Shown: piece by piece, positions 1-10,884 of the stretch
Layout of the letters: each line of letters begins with the position of its first letter
How positions within the stretch are numbered: the first letter of the stretch is position 1
Made by a program: the position numbers and the translations under genes
Notes under the pieces: generated by a model
The model's database searches: none
Told to the model about the DNA's origin: nothing
Seen by the model: only the letters and a program-made list of their open reading frames with translations
Origin: Posidonia oceanica
Taxonomy: Eukaryota; Streptophyta; Magnoliopsida; Alismatales; Posidoniaceae
Assembly (NCBI GenBank): GCA_037176725.1
Contig: JAZBRS010000014.1
Span: forward strand, 72,708,501 to 72,772,500
Direction: 5' to 3'
DNA: 64,000 bases

Positions 1-678
1 TTTTCTGCACCTGCTTTTGCTTTCCTTTGCATGTCGCTTGCATTGCATGCTTTCATCACTGTTTTGTTTTATCGCCTGCATTTGCATTAGGGCGATGATG
101 CTTACTGCCTAGGAGTTCTCACGAATTAGGGCTTGCCTGTTCGGAACACTAGCAGTGTTGCTGAGTACATAAATTGTATGTTTAATTCCTTGCATGCATT
201 TTTGCACTTAGAGCATATCTTCGAGCATTTATTTAGGCATTCATGGCACTTAGGCACATTAAGCATGCATCTTCCGGCAAATGCGAGCGAGTCAAGCCTA
301 GAAAGATCGATTCTCAGACGTATTGGGGTGCCTAACACCTTCCCCGTGCGTAACAGGAGTCCTTGCCCTATCTCTTGGCGCGCAATGACCATAGTGCCCT
401 TATCCTAGGCACGAGTCACATTTGCATTGCATTTGCATTCTTTTTTCTTTCTTTTTGGCATGATTTATCATGTTTCCCCTGGTTTTCCTTGTCTCCCAAT
501 TTAATAGACAAGGTGGCAACTCTGATTTGTCTTATCTTTTCTTTTTTCCTTTTCTACCAACGTTTTCGAGTAGAGTTTCCTTCCTAGAATTCAGCCACAT
601 ATAGTGAACCTAATATCGATCGGTGCACGCGAGCTTTGGCATCGTGCATGGACGATTCGATATTTCAGGATTACTACA
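1..678 (+). mobile_element. 3' part of a plus-strand LTR (same family as the solo LTR at 6505-10884)
   Basis: The stretch matches the last part of the LTR at 6505-10884 block by block. It has the end of the 50-bp minisatellite, the GGGCGATGATGCTTACTGCC block, the CCTAACACCTTCCCCGTGCG block, and the end GGATTACTACA at 678. The LTR start lies outside the window, so it could be a solo LTR or the 3' LTR of a longer element. The sequence directly after it (679 onward) is RNase H coding sequence of element D on the other strand, so this LTR interrupts D. The target duplication should begin GGTTG at 679-683; the partner copy is not visible. No gene lies within it. Confidence 0.85.
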
Positions 679-1038
679 GGTTGCCAATGCATCTACATAT
701 GCATTCCTTGCCCTGTTCATGTACGTGAAGCGGATGCTTTCAAATTCTTCTATCAGCTTCAATAGGTGTTCGTGATATGGCACAAGCTTTGGATCTTTTG
801 TTTTCTAGTCGCCATTCACTTGAGAGATCACTAGCATGGCATCGCCGTGCACATGTAGCTTCTACACCTTATGCTCGAGGGCAACCTTCAATCCCAGGAT
901 GCACGCTTTGTACTCTACTTCGTTGTTGGTGCATTTGAAGGTCAGCTTCCTCGCAAAGGGGATCATCTGTCCCTGTGGCGTTGTCAACACTACGCCTACG
1001 CCTTGGCCCTTCTTGTAGATAGTGCCATCAAAGTACAG
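679..1038 (-). pseudogene. D pol: second (archaeal-type) RNase H, truncated
   Basis: The minus-strand reading gives LYFDGT followed by a GVGVV segment, then TNNEVEYKACILGL and LHVHGDAMLVISQV. These are the D, E and D blocks of the additional RNase H found after the normal one in Tat-lineage elements. The C-terminal block RNAYVDALAT runs directly into the LTR end at 678, so the domain is cut at its last motif. It is separated from the upstream RNase H by an in-frame stop at about 1036. More stops lie between the blocks. It would degrade the RNA strand of the RNA/DNA hybrid during reverse transcription if intact. Confidence 0.8.
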
Positions 1039-1686
1039 CTACCACTGCTCTTGGTCTTTAGGGTCCTTCTCATCAGAGTCCTCCATTGCAAAAAGGATGT
1101 CCTCGTCCAGGAACTGCGCTTGGAGAGGATGGTACTCAGGTAAGGGAAAGTCAGCAAGATGATTTACCAAGGCTTGACCCTTCATGGATCTCTGCGTGAC
1201 GAAGGTGATGTTGTACTGAGACAACAACACCTGCCACTTAACACATTTGCCCACCATGGCTGGCTTCTAGAAGAGGAACTTGATGGGGTCGTGCTGGCAT
1301 AAGAGTTGAACTTGGTACACCATCATGTAGTGCCTTAGTTTCTGCGCGGCCTAGACAAGAGATAGGCAGGTTTTCTCTATAGTGCTATACCTGGCTTCGC
1401 AATCGTTAAACTTCATGCTCAGGTAATAGATGGCACGCTCCTTTCTACCCGATTCATCATGTTGGCCCAAGACTGCCCCCAAGGAATGCTGCGTGGTAGA
1501 AAGGTAGAGAATCAGATGTCTCCCAGGCGTGGGAGGAACCAAGACAGGAGGCTTGATCAGTAGTTGCTTGATCTTGTCAAATGCAGCCTAGCACTCCTCG
1601 CTCCAGTTGATCTGTGCATTCTTCGTTAGGAGATTGAATATTGGTTCGCAGATGGGCGGAAGCTGCGCAATGAATCGACTGATATA
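1039..1686 (-). pseudogene. D pol: Ty3/gypsy RNase H
   Basis: Two open pieces, 1542-1351 and 1257-1039, carry the usual plant gypsy RNase H landmarks. These are LYLS..QHSLGAVLGQHDESG, RKERAIYYLS, YSTIEKTC, and further on KWQVLLSQYNITFVTQ and GQALVNHLADFP. They lie directly after the RT thumb in pol order. TAG codons break the frame at several places where related copies in this window have Q or W, for example before YISRF and before AAQKLRHY. It is a non-functional remnant. Confidence 0.8.
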
Positions 1687-2721
1687 CTATAATTGCCCTA
1701 GCAGGCCTCGGACCTCCTTTTTAGTCCTAGGGGGTGGCATCTCCACGATGGCTTTTGCCTTGCTCAGGTCCACCACAATCCCCCTCTGGCTGACAATATA
1801 CCCCAGGAGCTTTCTAGACGACAGCCCGAATACACATTCGCTACGGTTAAGTCGCAACTTGTACTTCCTCAAGCGATCAAAGAGCTTCTTTAGGCAAGCG
1901 AGCTGATCCTCGGGCTCTTTGGACTTGGCAATCATGTCATCCACGTAGACCTCAACTTCTTGGTGCATGAGGTCATGGAACAAGGCTGTCATTGCCCTCT
2001 GATAAGTGGTGCCAGCGTTTTTGAGCCCAAACGGCATAACTTGGTAGCAGAAGACTCCCCAGGGAGTGATAAATGTTGTTTTCTCCATGTCTTCTTCTGC
2101 CATTTTGATCTGGTTATAGTCGAATAAGTCGTCCATAAAAGAGAGCATTTTGTGCCCTGTAGTGTTGTCGACTAGGACGTCAATGTGCGGTAGTGGAAAA
2201 TCGTCCTTGGGACTTGCCTTGTTCAGGTCCCTATAGTCAATGCACATGCGCACTCGGCCATCTTTCTTGGGCACTGGCACAACATTTGTAAGCCATTCAG
2301 GGTAAAGGACGACCTTGAGAAAACTGATATTATGCTGCATCATGATCTCTTCTTTGATCTTGAGCAGCCATTACGGTTGCCATCTTCTTAGCTTCTGCTT
2401 TATTAGCTTAGCGTCTGGATTCAAGGGCAGGTTGTGCACTACTATTTTGACATTGAGGCCGACCATGTCTTCATAGCTCCAGGCGAAGACATCTGCATAT
2501 TCTTTCAAGAATGCAATGAACTCTGCTCTGGCCTGGGGCGACAGTTGGGCACTGATACGGATCTCTCTGGCTTCTTCGGCTGTGCCGATGTTGACAACCT
2601 TCGTCTCCTCATTGGTCGTTGTTGTAGGGCTGGAACTCAGGCGATGGTTCATCATTCTCAACTTTGCCTGTATCATCCTCCTCTCCGTATGCAATGAGTT
2701 CCGAGAGGATCTCCTTCTCAA
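1687..2721 (-). pseudogene. D pol: reverse transcriptase
   Basis: The 218-codon open piece 2343-1687 holds most of the RT domain: VVPVPKKDGRVRMCIDYRDLN, FPLPHID, FMDDLFDYNQI, TPWGVFCYQVMPFGLKNAG, the catalytic YVDDM (plus positions about 1933-1947) and KLLGYIVS. The piece 2721-2371 is the N-terminal connector (FIAFLKEYADVFAWSYEDM, then the conserved KQKLRR box). One stop separates the two near 2370. The active-site YVDD is intact, so RT itself decayed late or only lightly compared with the RNase H regions. Confidence 0.88.
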
Positions 2722-4645
2722 AGGTGGGGTCTGTTATATCGAAGGAGTGTATATGTTCCGCTTCTTGGCCTTGGTGACGCTTCAGGATGGTCACGCTCAC
2801 CCAAATGTTTCTATATCCTTGATGCATGACCTCCTCTCTGGCAACCTCCTCTGCCTGCTCTGCTACTGCTGGTGTTGCTGGTGCTGCTGACTCTTCTGAC
2901 TCAGCTGCTGATGCTTCTGCTATCTCTGCTATTGTCTGTGCTACTGATGCTTGTGCTGATGCTACCTCCACCGCATTTTCTAGTGTGCTTGCGGAGAGTG
3001 TATCAGATTGGTGGCTGATCTGTGTACTGCCGCTTTCTGCACTGCCTGAGCGGGGCATGTGCTGCACAAACCACCTAGACCCGCCTTGTGGCTATAGAGT
3101 GATTAGCTCATCTGGTCTAGTGGGGACCGCTACTGCTGAATCTTCTTCTAAGACCATGATAGAGGCATGGTCTTTCTGCAGGGAGGGATCCGTAGTCACA
3201 GCTTTCCCTTTCCTCACCGCCTGATACTCTATGGGGTCCTTTGCCAGCGACACGAGTTGTTCTTGGAACAGTAGCTCCAAGTCTCCCATCATCGAGTCAA
3301 CCCGAGCCTCTGCAGCCGCTCCTGCCTCCTCATCCGAGGGTGAGTCAACGTAGTAGGCACCGGTGGCCTCTGGCTCGACTGCTAGATGTACCGCCTCCGG
3401 GGGCACCTACTCTGCTATTGGATACACTGCCTGGCTGTCTGGCTGGCCTTCGAGCACGACTGACTACGGTGCCCTAGCGATTAGGGATGTGAGCAGGTTG
3501 GTCAGTGGTCCCGCTGGTGGGTATGCTGCCAAGGCCACTACTGCAACTAGAGGGGAGGTAGAAGTGCTCCTCCGGAGGGCCGATGACTAGGGGGTTGTGC
3601 CGGCGGACAGGATACCTGCATCTGGTGGTGATGGTGGTTGCACGGCTGGAGACGCCATGGGTGCCCACCACGAGGCTTGATGTCCTGAGGCAGGAGGCTA
3701 TATGGCTGATGGAGCCACTTGCGTTGCTGGTGATGTGGCTGTTGAAGTGGTTTGAGTCGCGATGCTGGCTGAACTGACTGACTGACCCGCTAGAAAGGGT
3801 GACAGCTGTACTGATGCGACTGCGGCCATGGGCAGACTGGCTAACAGTGCCTGAGGAGGTGCTCCTGACTCCAGAGTTGCTGCTGTGGTTGTTGGTGATG
3901 CTGGTGCAACTGCAGAAAGGAGAGAGACTGTCAATCCTGCCACAGGGCCTGTTAATTCTGCTGCTGTATTTGTAGAGGGGAGGGCCAAACGAATTGACCG
4001 AGATGCTGCCGCGCTAAGCTGGACCTCACTGCTGGTCCAGGCTGCTCCCACTGTGCCAGACTGCTCCTCATTTGAGTAGTAGTCCTCAATGTAGACCCAC
4101 TCCTCCATCAACAGTGAAGAGCACTGGCACGGCTCTTGTTGCGCAGCGGCTTGACTGTTGTTCGAACCAAGGGTACCTGCAGTGGGGAAGTTAGTGAGGT
4201 CCCGAGGGATGGTCATCCTTCGATTCTTTGGCTGCAGGTGTCTATCTTCACTGGACTGTGGATCATATTCGAGACTCTCAGAGTCTCTTCGCTCCTTTGC
4301 CACGATCGGCTCAGCGATCCCTTGGACGTATCGCCCGAGCAGCGTTCCCTTGACGTAACCCCACCTGTGACAGACGTTTTCGACCATCCGGAAAGGGTTG
4401 TTGTGAATGGCCAAGGAGTTGACACGTTCAAGATCAGGGATAAAGTTAACCGGCTCAGATCGATTAACGTGGTATAAAGCATTTGAAAGCTCAGGGTCGA
4501 ATGGGACAGTCTGTGAAGTGACGGAAAAGACCGCCTCGATCTGCTCCTTCTCAAAGTTTTCTACCATGACAACGATGACATTGTCGCCCCGATGGAACTT
4601 GATCAAGCGATGGAGGGTCGAGGGGATGACCTGATGCTTGTGCAG
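2722..4645 (-). pseudogene. D polyprotein linker between protease and RT (low complexity)
   Basis: Three open pieces on the minus strand (4606-3698, 3406-3092, 3067-2609) are rich in Ala, Ser, Pro, Thr and Glu and match no domain I recognise. They continue from the protease with a charged segment and end in the acidic stretch before the RT connector. A long protease-to-RT spacer, part of it intronic, is a known trait of Ogre-type elements. Whether an intron lies here cannot be read from sequence alone. Frame changes near 3690, 3410 and 2650 break it. Confidence 0.6.
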
Positions 4646-5620
4646 TCAAGGGAGCCCAAGCAGAAGATTGAAATTGGGTTCCTGGTCAACGATGTAGAAT
4701 TCCACATCGAATACGACCGGGCCAATGGTGAGGGGAATAATTAGAATCCCTAAAGAGTCATGGTGGGTGTTATCAAATGCTGTCATTCTCTTTATAGCTG
4801 GGGTGATATCCTTAGCTTTGAATCTGAGCTTTGTTACTGTACGCAAGGGACAGACATTAAGGTCTGAACCATTATCAACCAGCGAAAGGGGAATGCAGTA
4901 GTTTTTGAATTGTACCGTGACAAATAGGGGTTGGTTGTGATTAATCCCCGCCGGAGGCAGCTCATCACTCGTAAAACAGATGACCTGGGGCTCCACGATC
5001 ATTCCTACCATGCTCTCTAGGGTTGCAGGCTCAATGGTTTGGGACACATGGGCGGCTTGGAACACGCGGAGAAAAGCCTCGCAGTGTTCAGAGGATGTGT
5101 GTTTGAGGTCCCAAATGGAAATGTCTGCCATAACCTTCTTTAGCTGGGATGTGATGTCAACCTTGGGTTGGCTCTTTTTGGTGGTAGGAGGAGTGGCTTT
5201 GGTGGTAGGCTCTACTGTGGTGGGTACAGGGGATTGGCCTGATGGTGGAGGTACAGCGGGTTCTGGATGGCTAGGCCTAACCACCGATTCTGTGTGATTG
5301 TAGACCCTCTCCGATCGTGTGACTTCCGCACACATTTCTGTGGCGTAGCTATAGGGCACGAGATGGGTGTCCCTGGTTAAGTTGATAACCATGGGAGCAT
5401 GTGTTGCGAGTACAAGAGGGGCTACAGGGGTGTTTGTTGGATGATTGGGGGATGGATAATGCTGCTGGGAAGGCAAAGTGGGTGCTGGCTGAGGTCTACC
5501 TAAGAGGTGGACAGGGGATCCTGGTTGAGGCCTACCTAGGAGGTGGACAGGGGATCCTAGTTGGGGCCTACCTAAAAGGTGAATAGGGGCTTGAGCCTGA
5601 GAATGCATGGTGGGCGGCAC
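4646..5620 (-). pseudogene. D protease region (retropepsin) with upstream repeat-rich linker
   Basis: This is a 324-codon open piece on the minus strand. Its first third has a tandem peptide repeat (LLGRPQPGSPVH, three copies) and a Pro/Thr-rich linker. The last third is the retropepsin: PLFVTVQFKNYCIPLSLVDN, then GSDLNVCPLRT, then DSLGILIIPLTIGP and FNLLLGLP. The catalytic motif reads DNGS instead of DTG or DSG. The piece is cut by a stop right after the LLLGLP flap/helix block. It lies downstream of gag in the normal gag-pro order. Confidence 0.8.
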
Positions 5621-5639
5621 AGTAGAGCACTCCGGACTA

Positions 5640-6504
5640 GCACGTGGTCAGATCATATGAATTCCCGACTCAGAGCTGGCAACTGCCGCACGGTATAGGG
5701 AGAAGAGAAAGGGCTCAGAGATGTCATGGATGAGCTCAGAGGGGTCTACCATAGACGTGGCAGGCCCAGAGGGGAAGAGAGAGTGGATTCCCGAGGTTCC
5801 CGCGCCTCCCGGATTAGAATGCTGCGGCAGAGGTTGGCGGACAATGCTGGAATGGGAAGATGCTAATCCTAATGCAGGTGTAGATGCAGGTGGAGGTGCA
5901 GAAGTGGATGCCTCGTGCGTGTCGATCACAATCGTCTCTGACTCAATCAGGTCCTGAATGGCATTCCTCAATGTGAAACAACTATCCATCGAGTGCCTAG
6001 TGGTTTGATGGAAGTTGCAGAAGAGATTTGCTTTGTGCCAATGTGGAAGTGGGTTTGGCAGTGGGCGAATCTCCGGGAAGCCCAGGAGCGACGCAACCTT
6101 GGGGAGGACGGCACTCAGCGGTTCCGCCAGTGGGACGAACGTCTACTGATCTGAGAGAGGCCGTCTTTGCCTTTGGTATTATCCTTGCTGGACCGGTGCG
6201 GCAGGATAGACCGGTCGGGCGGTGGTGGTGATTTGTGGAGTGGGGGGTGCCCTAGGTGCTGGTGCATATACTATCTAAGCTGGGGCAGGCCGAGATGCCA
6301 GATGAACAGGCGCAGTAGAGGAGTCGACGTATGCAATAGCGGTCTTCGGAGAATCCTTCTTCCTAAGGCAGTTGCTGCTGCCACCACTGCTGTTGTTGAT
6401 GGTGCTACTGTTGCTAGCGCTGTTGTTGCTGGTGGCGGCCTACTTGGCAAACGTAGGGAGTGCAGGGAAGTTGCCACTCCGCAACGAACTCTCTACGTGA
6501 GCGC
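5640..6504 (-). pseudogene. D gag, C-terminal part (after the solo-LTR insertion)
   Basis: Directly left of the TSD at 6500-6504 the minus strand reads HVESSLRSGNFPALPT. This matches VESSLRSGHFPALSA of the intact gag of element F, so gag resumes here. Further on is a zinc-knuckle-like stretch, NFHQTTRHSMDSCF, equivalent to CSFHRATGHLTDNC in F but lacking the first Cys. Open piece 5989-5648 continues past the point where gag of F stops, into VDPSELIHD. Stops and a frame change separate the pieces. Confidence 0.75.
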
Positions 6505-6578
6505 TGTAGACACTCCATTTTGACATGCCAAATTGGTGGTTCTCTTTGAAACCCAAAACAGCACCTATTTTCAAATCC

Positions 6579-6770
6579 AAAAACCCTAGAAAACCCTAGG
6601 TAAGCACTCACTAAACCCTAGAAAACTCTAGGTTAAAACCCTAGAAAACCCTAGGTAAGCACTCACTAAACCCTAGAAAAGTCTAGGTTAAAACCCTAGA
6701 AACCCCTAGGTTAGCACTTCCTAAAACCTAGGTTAGCACTTCCTGAACCCTAAGTCAAACCCTAGGTCAC
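6579..6770 (+). repeat. CCCTAG-rich minisatellite in the U3 end of the solo LTR
   Basis: About three units of roughly 57 bp built on AACCCTAGAAAACCCTAGG, GCACTCACTAAACCC and similar pieces, becoming less regular to the right. The AAACCCTAG core resembles the plant telo-box, but the units are not telomere repeats. Confidence 0.7.
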
Positions 6771-9700
6771 ACCCATGCATGCACAAGCCCAAGCCCAAGC
6801 CCAAGCCCAAGCCTCCTTTCTTTTTTTCTTCTCTTTTTCTTCTTTTTCTTTCCTCCTTTCCTTTTCCTTTTTTCTTTCTTTCTCCCTATTCCTTTAGCCC
6901 AGCCCACTCCAGCCTTTCCTTCTCCCCTTCTTTTTCTTTTTTCCTCCCCTTCTTTTCCATTCCCAGGCCCAGCCCAACACTCCCTACTTTTCTTTCTTTT
7001 TCTTTCCTTTTTTTTTTCTTTTGCTAGGCCCAGCCCACTTCTCCATTTCTTTTTTTCTCTCCTTTTCATTCCTTTTCCCCTACAGCCAGGCCCGGTCCAC
7101 TTGTTTTTTCTTTCTTTTCTTCCTCAGCACAAGCCATGCCCGACCCTTCCTCCCTTTCTTCTTCTTTTTCCCTCCACCTTCAACTTCTGCAGAGGCCTCC
7201 CAACACAGAACCGCCTCCCATTGCACAGCCTTCCACTTCACAGCCTTCACTAACTCCCCCTCACTTCACCACTAACTCCTCCTCCTCCTTTCCTTCTCAC
7301 CCATAGCCAAGCACAGCCAATCACAGCAGCCATCCCTCTGCCTAACTCTCTGCAAATGCATCCCCCTTGCACCCATCCTTTTGGCTTTGGATCCAACAAA
7401 ACCAATCCCCATCCCTTCTGATCCATTCGGGAAGGCAAGGAGGCAAAAAGCCAAGCAGCAGCAACCCCTTTTGAATCCCATGCACGCATAGCAAACCCAT
7501 CTTCCTCCACAGCAACCAGCAGCATCCTTCTTTTCTCCCTTAGCAAGCATAGCCACCCCACGCCTCCTCAAACCTCTCCTCCACCTTCCTTAGCCCTCCA
7601 CGAAGCCCAGAGAGAGCCACCGAAGTCCTGAGAGAGCCACACCTGCAGAAGAGGTGAAAATCACAGTTGGACCCATTTTCTGCAAATCGGCAGTAAAGAG
7701 GGGGGAAGGGCAATTAACTCGCCCTGGACCTTTCTCGGAGCTCCAACAACCCCCTCCGATCTTCCCCAACAGCCGCCGACGCCTGCAGCACCGCCCCGAG
7801 CCTCTGTCAGATTGCCTGACCCAACCGAGGTCGGTAGCACGCTCCAGCCATCGCCGTAGATAACATACCCCATATTTGAGCTCCTTGCATGCCTACCTTG
7901 CTTTCTAGCTAGGTAGAAATAGGTTTCGAGCCTCGCTGCACAATCCAAGCTCCGCCACTACAGTCTTCTTCTTCGGCGAGCTCTTGCAGCTTCGCTGCGC
8001 TCCTGGCCAGCTCTGCTCCTTCAGATCGCTCCCCGAGCACCGTCGAACCTCCAGTAGCTCAGCCCTGTGCCGCCCTTGCGCCGCCGTTGCCTCCAGCATT
8101 CGTACCACCTCTGGCAGCTTTTGCAGAGGTCCACCGAGGTCAGTAGAACGACTCCGACACAGCCACACACTGTTGAGACGACCGCCGCACTCCTACGCAC
8201 CGCCTCCAGCTCCTTGGGCCGTTAGCTTAGCCAGCCGCTCGCCGGACCGCTGCTTGCGTCCTTCTTCTCCGGCACAATGTTGCAGCTGTTCGTGGAACAC
8301 TGTAGCACTGTAGCTGGAGTTAGTTATAAAGTTTTAATTTAAGTTAGTTTCATGCATTGCATCTAGGCCCTTATGTTTCTTCATGTTTGCATTTAGGTCC
8401 TTTTTCAATTGAAAAGCATTTAATTTTGCATTAAAACTATATTACATTGCATTAAAATTCTATGTTTTAATTTATTTGCATCTAGGTCCTTAATTAATCA
8501 CAGCATGCGTTTAATTTTAATTTTTACTTTACTGCATTGCATTTGCATCCCTAGCTTTTAATTTATTTGCATTTAGGTCCTTAATTAATCACAGCATGCA
8601 TTTAATTTTAATTTTTACTTTGCTACATTGCATTTGCATCCTTAGTTTTATTTTATTTGCACATTAGTCCAGCATCAGTTGATAATTCATTTAATTTGCA
8701 TAAAGAACTTTATTGCATTACTATAAAACCCAGCATGTTCGGAAAATTGCATTTAAGTCCAGTAACATGTTTACATGTGATTTAAATGTGATTTTCTTAG
8801 CCTTATTGCATTGTAAATAAGTCCAGAAGGTTTTGATTATTACATTTTAGTCCAGTTTGATTCAAATTGTGATTTAAATATAATCTTTCAACCTTATTAC
8901 ATTGCAATAAAGCCTAGCAAGTTTTAAAAATTGCATTAAGGTCCTGTCAGCATCTAGGAGTCCTTTACTTGCATTCTTTTTTAACTGCATTGCATTGCAT
9001 GTTAATTTGGCACTTGATTTAATTGCATTAAGGTCTTGCCTACATCTAGAAGCCTTTTAATTGCATTTCTAAAGCTAATCTGGCATTGCATTTTAATCCT
9101 ACATTAAACTTTAATTGCATATAGGTCTTGCCTGCATCTAGAAGTCACTAAATGTAATCTTTTAACTTCATTGGCATTGCATTTGCATATAAGCCCTGCA
9201 TGCATTGATCTTTTCTTTTAATATCATTTAGCTGCCATGTTGCACTGCAATCATATACAACAGTCATTTTAATTGCATAATCTTAACTGTTGCATGCTTC
9301 AGTTATTATCATTGCATTGCACATCATCTGGCATATTTTCCTACATTGCATATAGGCCTACATGTTGCATGCATTTTCATTTTTAGCCCTACATTGCATT
9401 TAAACCCTATAGTTTCCTTTTATCGCATATAGGTCCCTACCTTTTTCCACATCATTGCATATAGGTCCCTATAGTTTCTTAAAATGGCACTTAGGTCCTT
9501 GCATTTGCTTTCTGGCATGCATAGCACCTTTAGGGCATTGCATATAGTTCCCATGCATCCATTTAGGCATTGTTAGTCTCCTAACATGTAAGACACCTTG
9601 CATTGCACACACTTAGGGCTAATTTGCACTTAGACCCCTGCCTAGTCTACTTTTTCTGGCCCTTGAGCCATCTAACTTGAAACCTGAATAACTTTTGATC

Positions 9701-9910
9701 GGACCGTTGGATCTTCACGATTTAACTATCCTGGTCTTCCTGATTGAATGATCTTTCATTCTAACCAAAGTTATTTCAGATCAGGCCTCAGATCTTCAAG
9801 ATAAGCCCATCTGAATCACTGCATAGCACTCATTACCTTATCATTTGCATTGTATGCATCATTTTCGCGATCTGCTTTCTCGTGCATGTAGATTAGGCTT
9901 TGTCGCCCCA

Positions 9911-10310
9911 GCTTTTGTTTTCTATTGCATATCGCCTGCATTACATCGTTTTCTGCACCAGCTTTTGTTTTCTTTTGCATATCGCCTGCATTGCATCGTT
10001 TTCTGCACCAGCTTTTGTTTTCTTTGGCATATCGCTTGCATTACACCGTTTTCCACACCAACTTTTGTTTTCTTTGACATATCGCTTGCATTGCACCGTT
10101 TTCCACACCTGTTTTTGTTTTCTTTGCATATTGCTTGCATTGCATCGTTTTCTGCACCTGCTTTTGTTTTCTTTTGCATATTGCCTGCATTGCATCATTT
10201 TCCGCATCTGCTTTTGTTTTCTTTTGCATATCGCTTGCCTTGGATCGTTTTCCGCACCAACTTTTGTTTTCCTTTGTATGTCGCTTGCATTGCATGCTTT
10301 CATCGTTGTT
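9911..10310 (+). repeat. 50-bp minisatellite in the solo LTR (8 units)
   Basis: The block GCTTTTGTTTTCT recurs at about 9911, 9961, 10011, 10060, 10109, 10160, 10211 and 10261, giving a 49-50 bp period. Each unit also has TTGCATATCGC and CATCGTTTTC. It lies directly before the conserved LTR end. The long overlapping open frames on both strands here are products of the repeat. Confidence 0.85.
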
Positions 10311-10721
10311 TTGTTTTATCGCTTGCATTTGCATTAGGGCGATGATGCTTACTGCCTAGGAGTTCTCACGAACCAGGGCTTGCCCGTTCGGAACACTAGC
10401 AGCGTTGCTGAGCACATAGATTGCACGTTTAATTTCCCCTGCATAGCATTCAGGCATTTAGGCATTAGGCATGCATCTTTCGGCATATGCGAGCGAGTTA
10501 AGCCTAGAAAGACCGATTCTCGGACGTATCGGGGGTGCCTAACACCTTCCCCGTGCGTAACAGGAGCCCTTACCCTGTCTCTTGGCGCGCAACGACCATA
10601 TTGCCCTTATCCTAGGCATGAGTCACTTTTGCATTGCATTTGTATTCTTTTTTTCTTTCTTTTTGGCATGATTTATCATATTTCCCCTGGTTTTCCTTGT
10701 CTCCCAATTTAATAGACATGG

Positions 10722-10732
10722 TGGTGACTCTG
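10722..10732 (+). promoter_or_regulatory. PBS-like motif inside the LTR (TGGTGACTCTG)
   Basis: TGGTGACTCTG lies about 150 bp before the LTR end, after the conserved CTCCCAATTTAATAGACATGG block. It copies the first 11 bases of the PBS used by these elements (TGGYGACTCYGCTGGGG). The same motif lies at the same place in the LTRs at 514-524, 21790-21800, 34712-34722, 35019-35029 and 58502-58512. Confidence 0.6.
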
Positions 10733-10884
10733 ATTTGTCTTATCTTTTCTTTTTCATTTTCTGCCAGCGTTTCCGAGTCAAGTTTCCTTTCTTGAATTCA
10801 GCCGCATATAGTGAACCTAGTTTCGATCGATGTAGGTGAACTTTGGCATCGAGCATGGACGATCTGAATTTTAGGATTACTACA

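Larger units (their letters stand above)
6505..10884 (+). mobile_element. Solo LTR, 4380 bp, inside gag of D
   Basis: It starts TGTAGACACTCC and ends GGATTACTACA. It is flanked by the 5-bp direct repeat AGCGC (6500-6504 and 10885-10889). No internal region or second LTR is present, and D gag continues on both sides, so this is a solo LTR left after LTR-LTR recombination. In order it holds a CCCTAG-rich minisatellite, a CAAGCC microsatellite, a CT-rich tract (about 6812-7180), a GC-rich block (about 7740-8290), an array of TTGCAT/TAGGTCC motifs (about 8340-9650), a 50-bp minisatellite (9911-10310) and the conserved LTR end. None of the open frames here look like real genes. Confidence 0.93.

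Noticed and set aside
6579..6770. Interstitial telomere repeat (CCCTAG/AAACCCTA words)
   Set aside because: Units of about 57 bp with mixed sequence, not 7-bp TTTAGGG arrays.
6767..7069. Lys/Glu-rich 100-codon minus-strand frame and Pro/Phe-rich plus-strand frames
   Set aside because: They come from the CT-rich tract and the CAAGCC microsatellite of the solo LTR.
9845..10345. Long overlapping repeat-protein frames (Cys/Phe/His-rich and Lys/Asn/Cys-rich)
   Set aside because: They are the 50-bp minisatellite read in several frames. No start context or conservation. The same holds for the Lys/Arg-rich frames at 20570-21291, 33492-34213 and 57655-58072.
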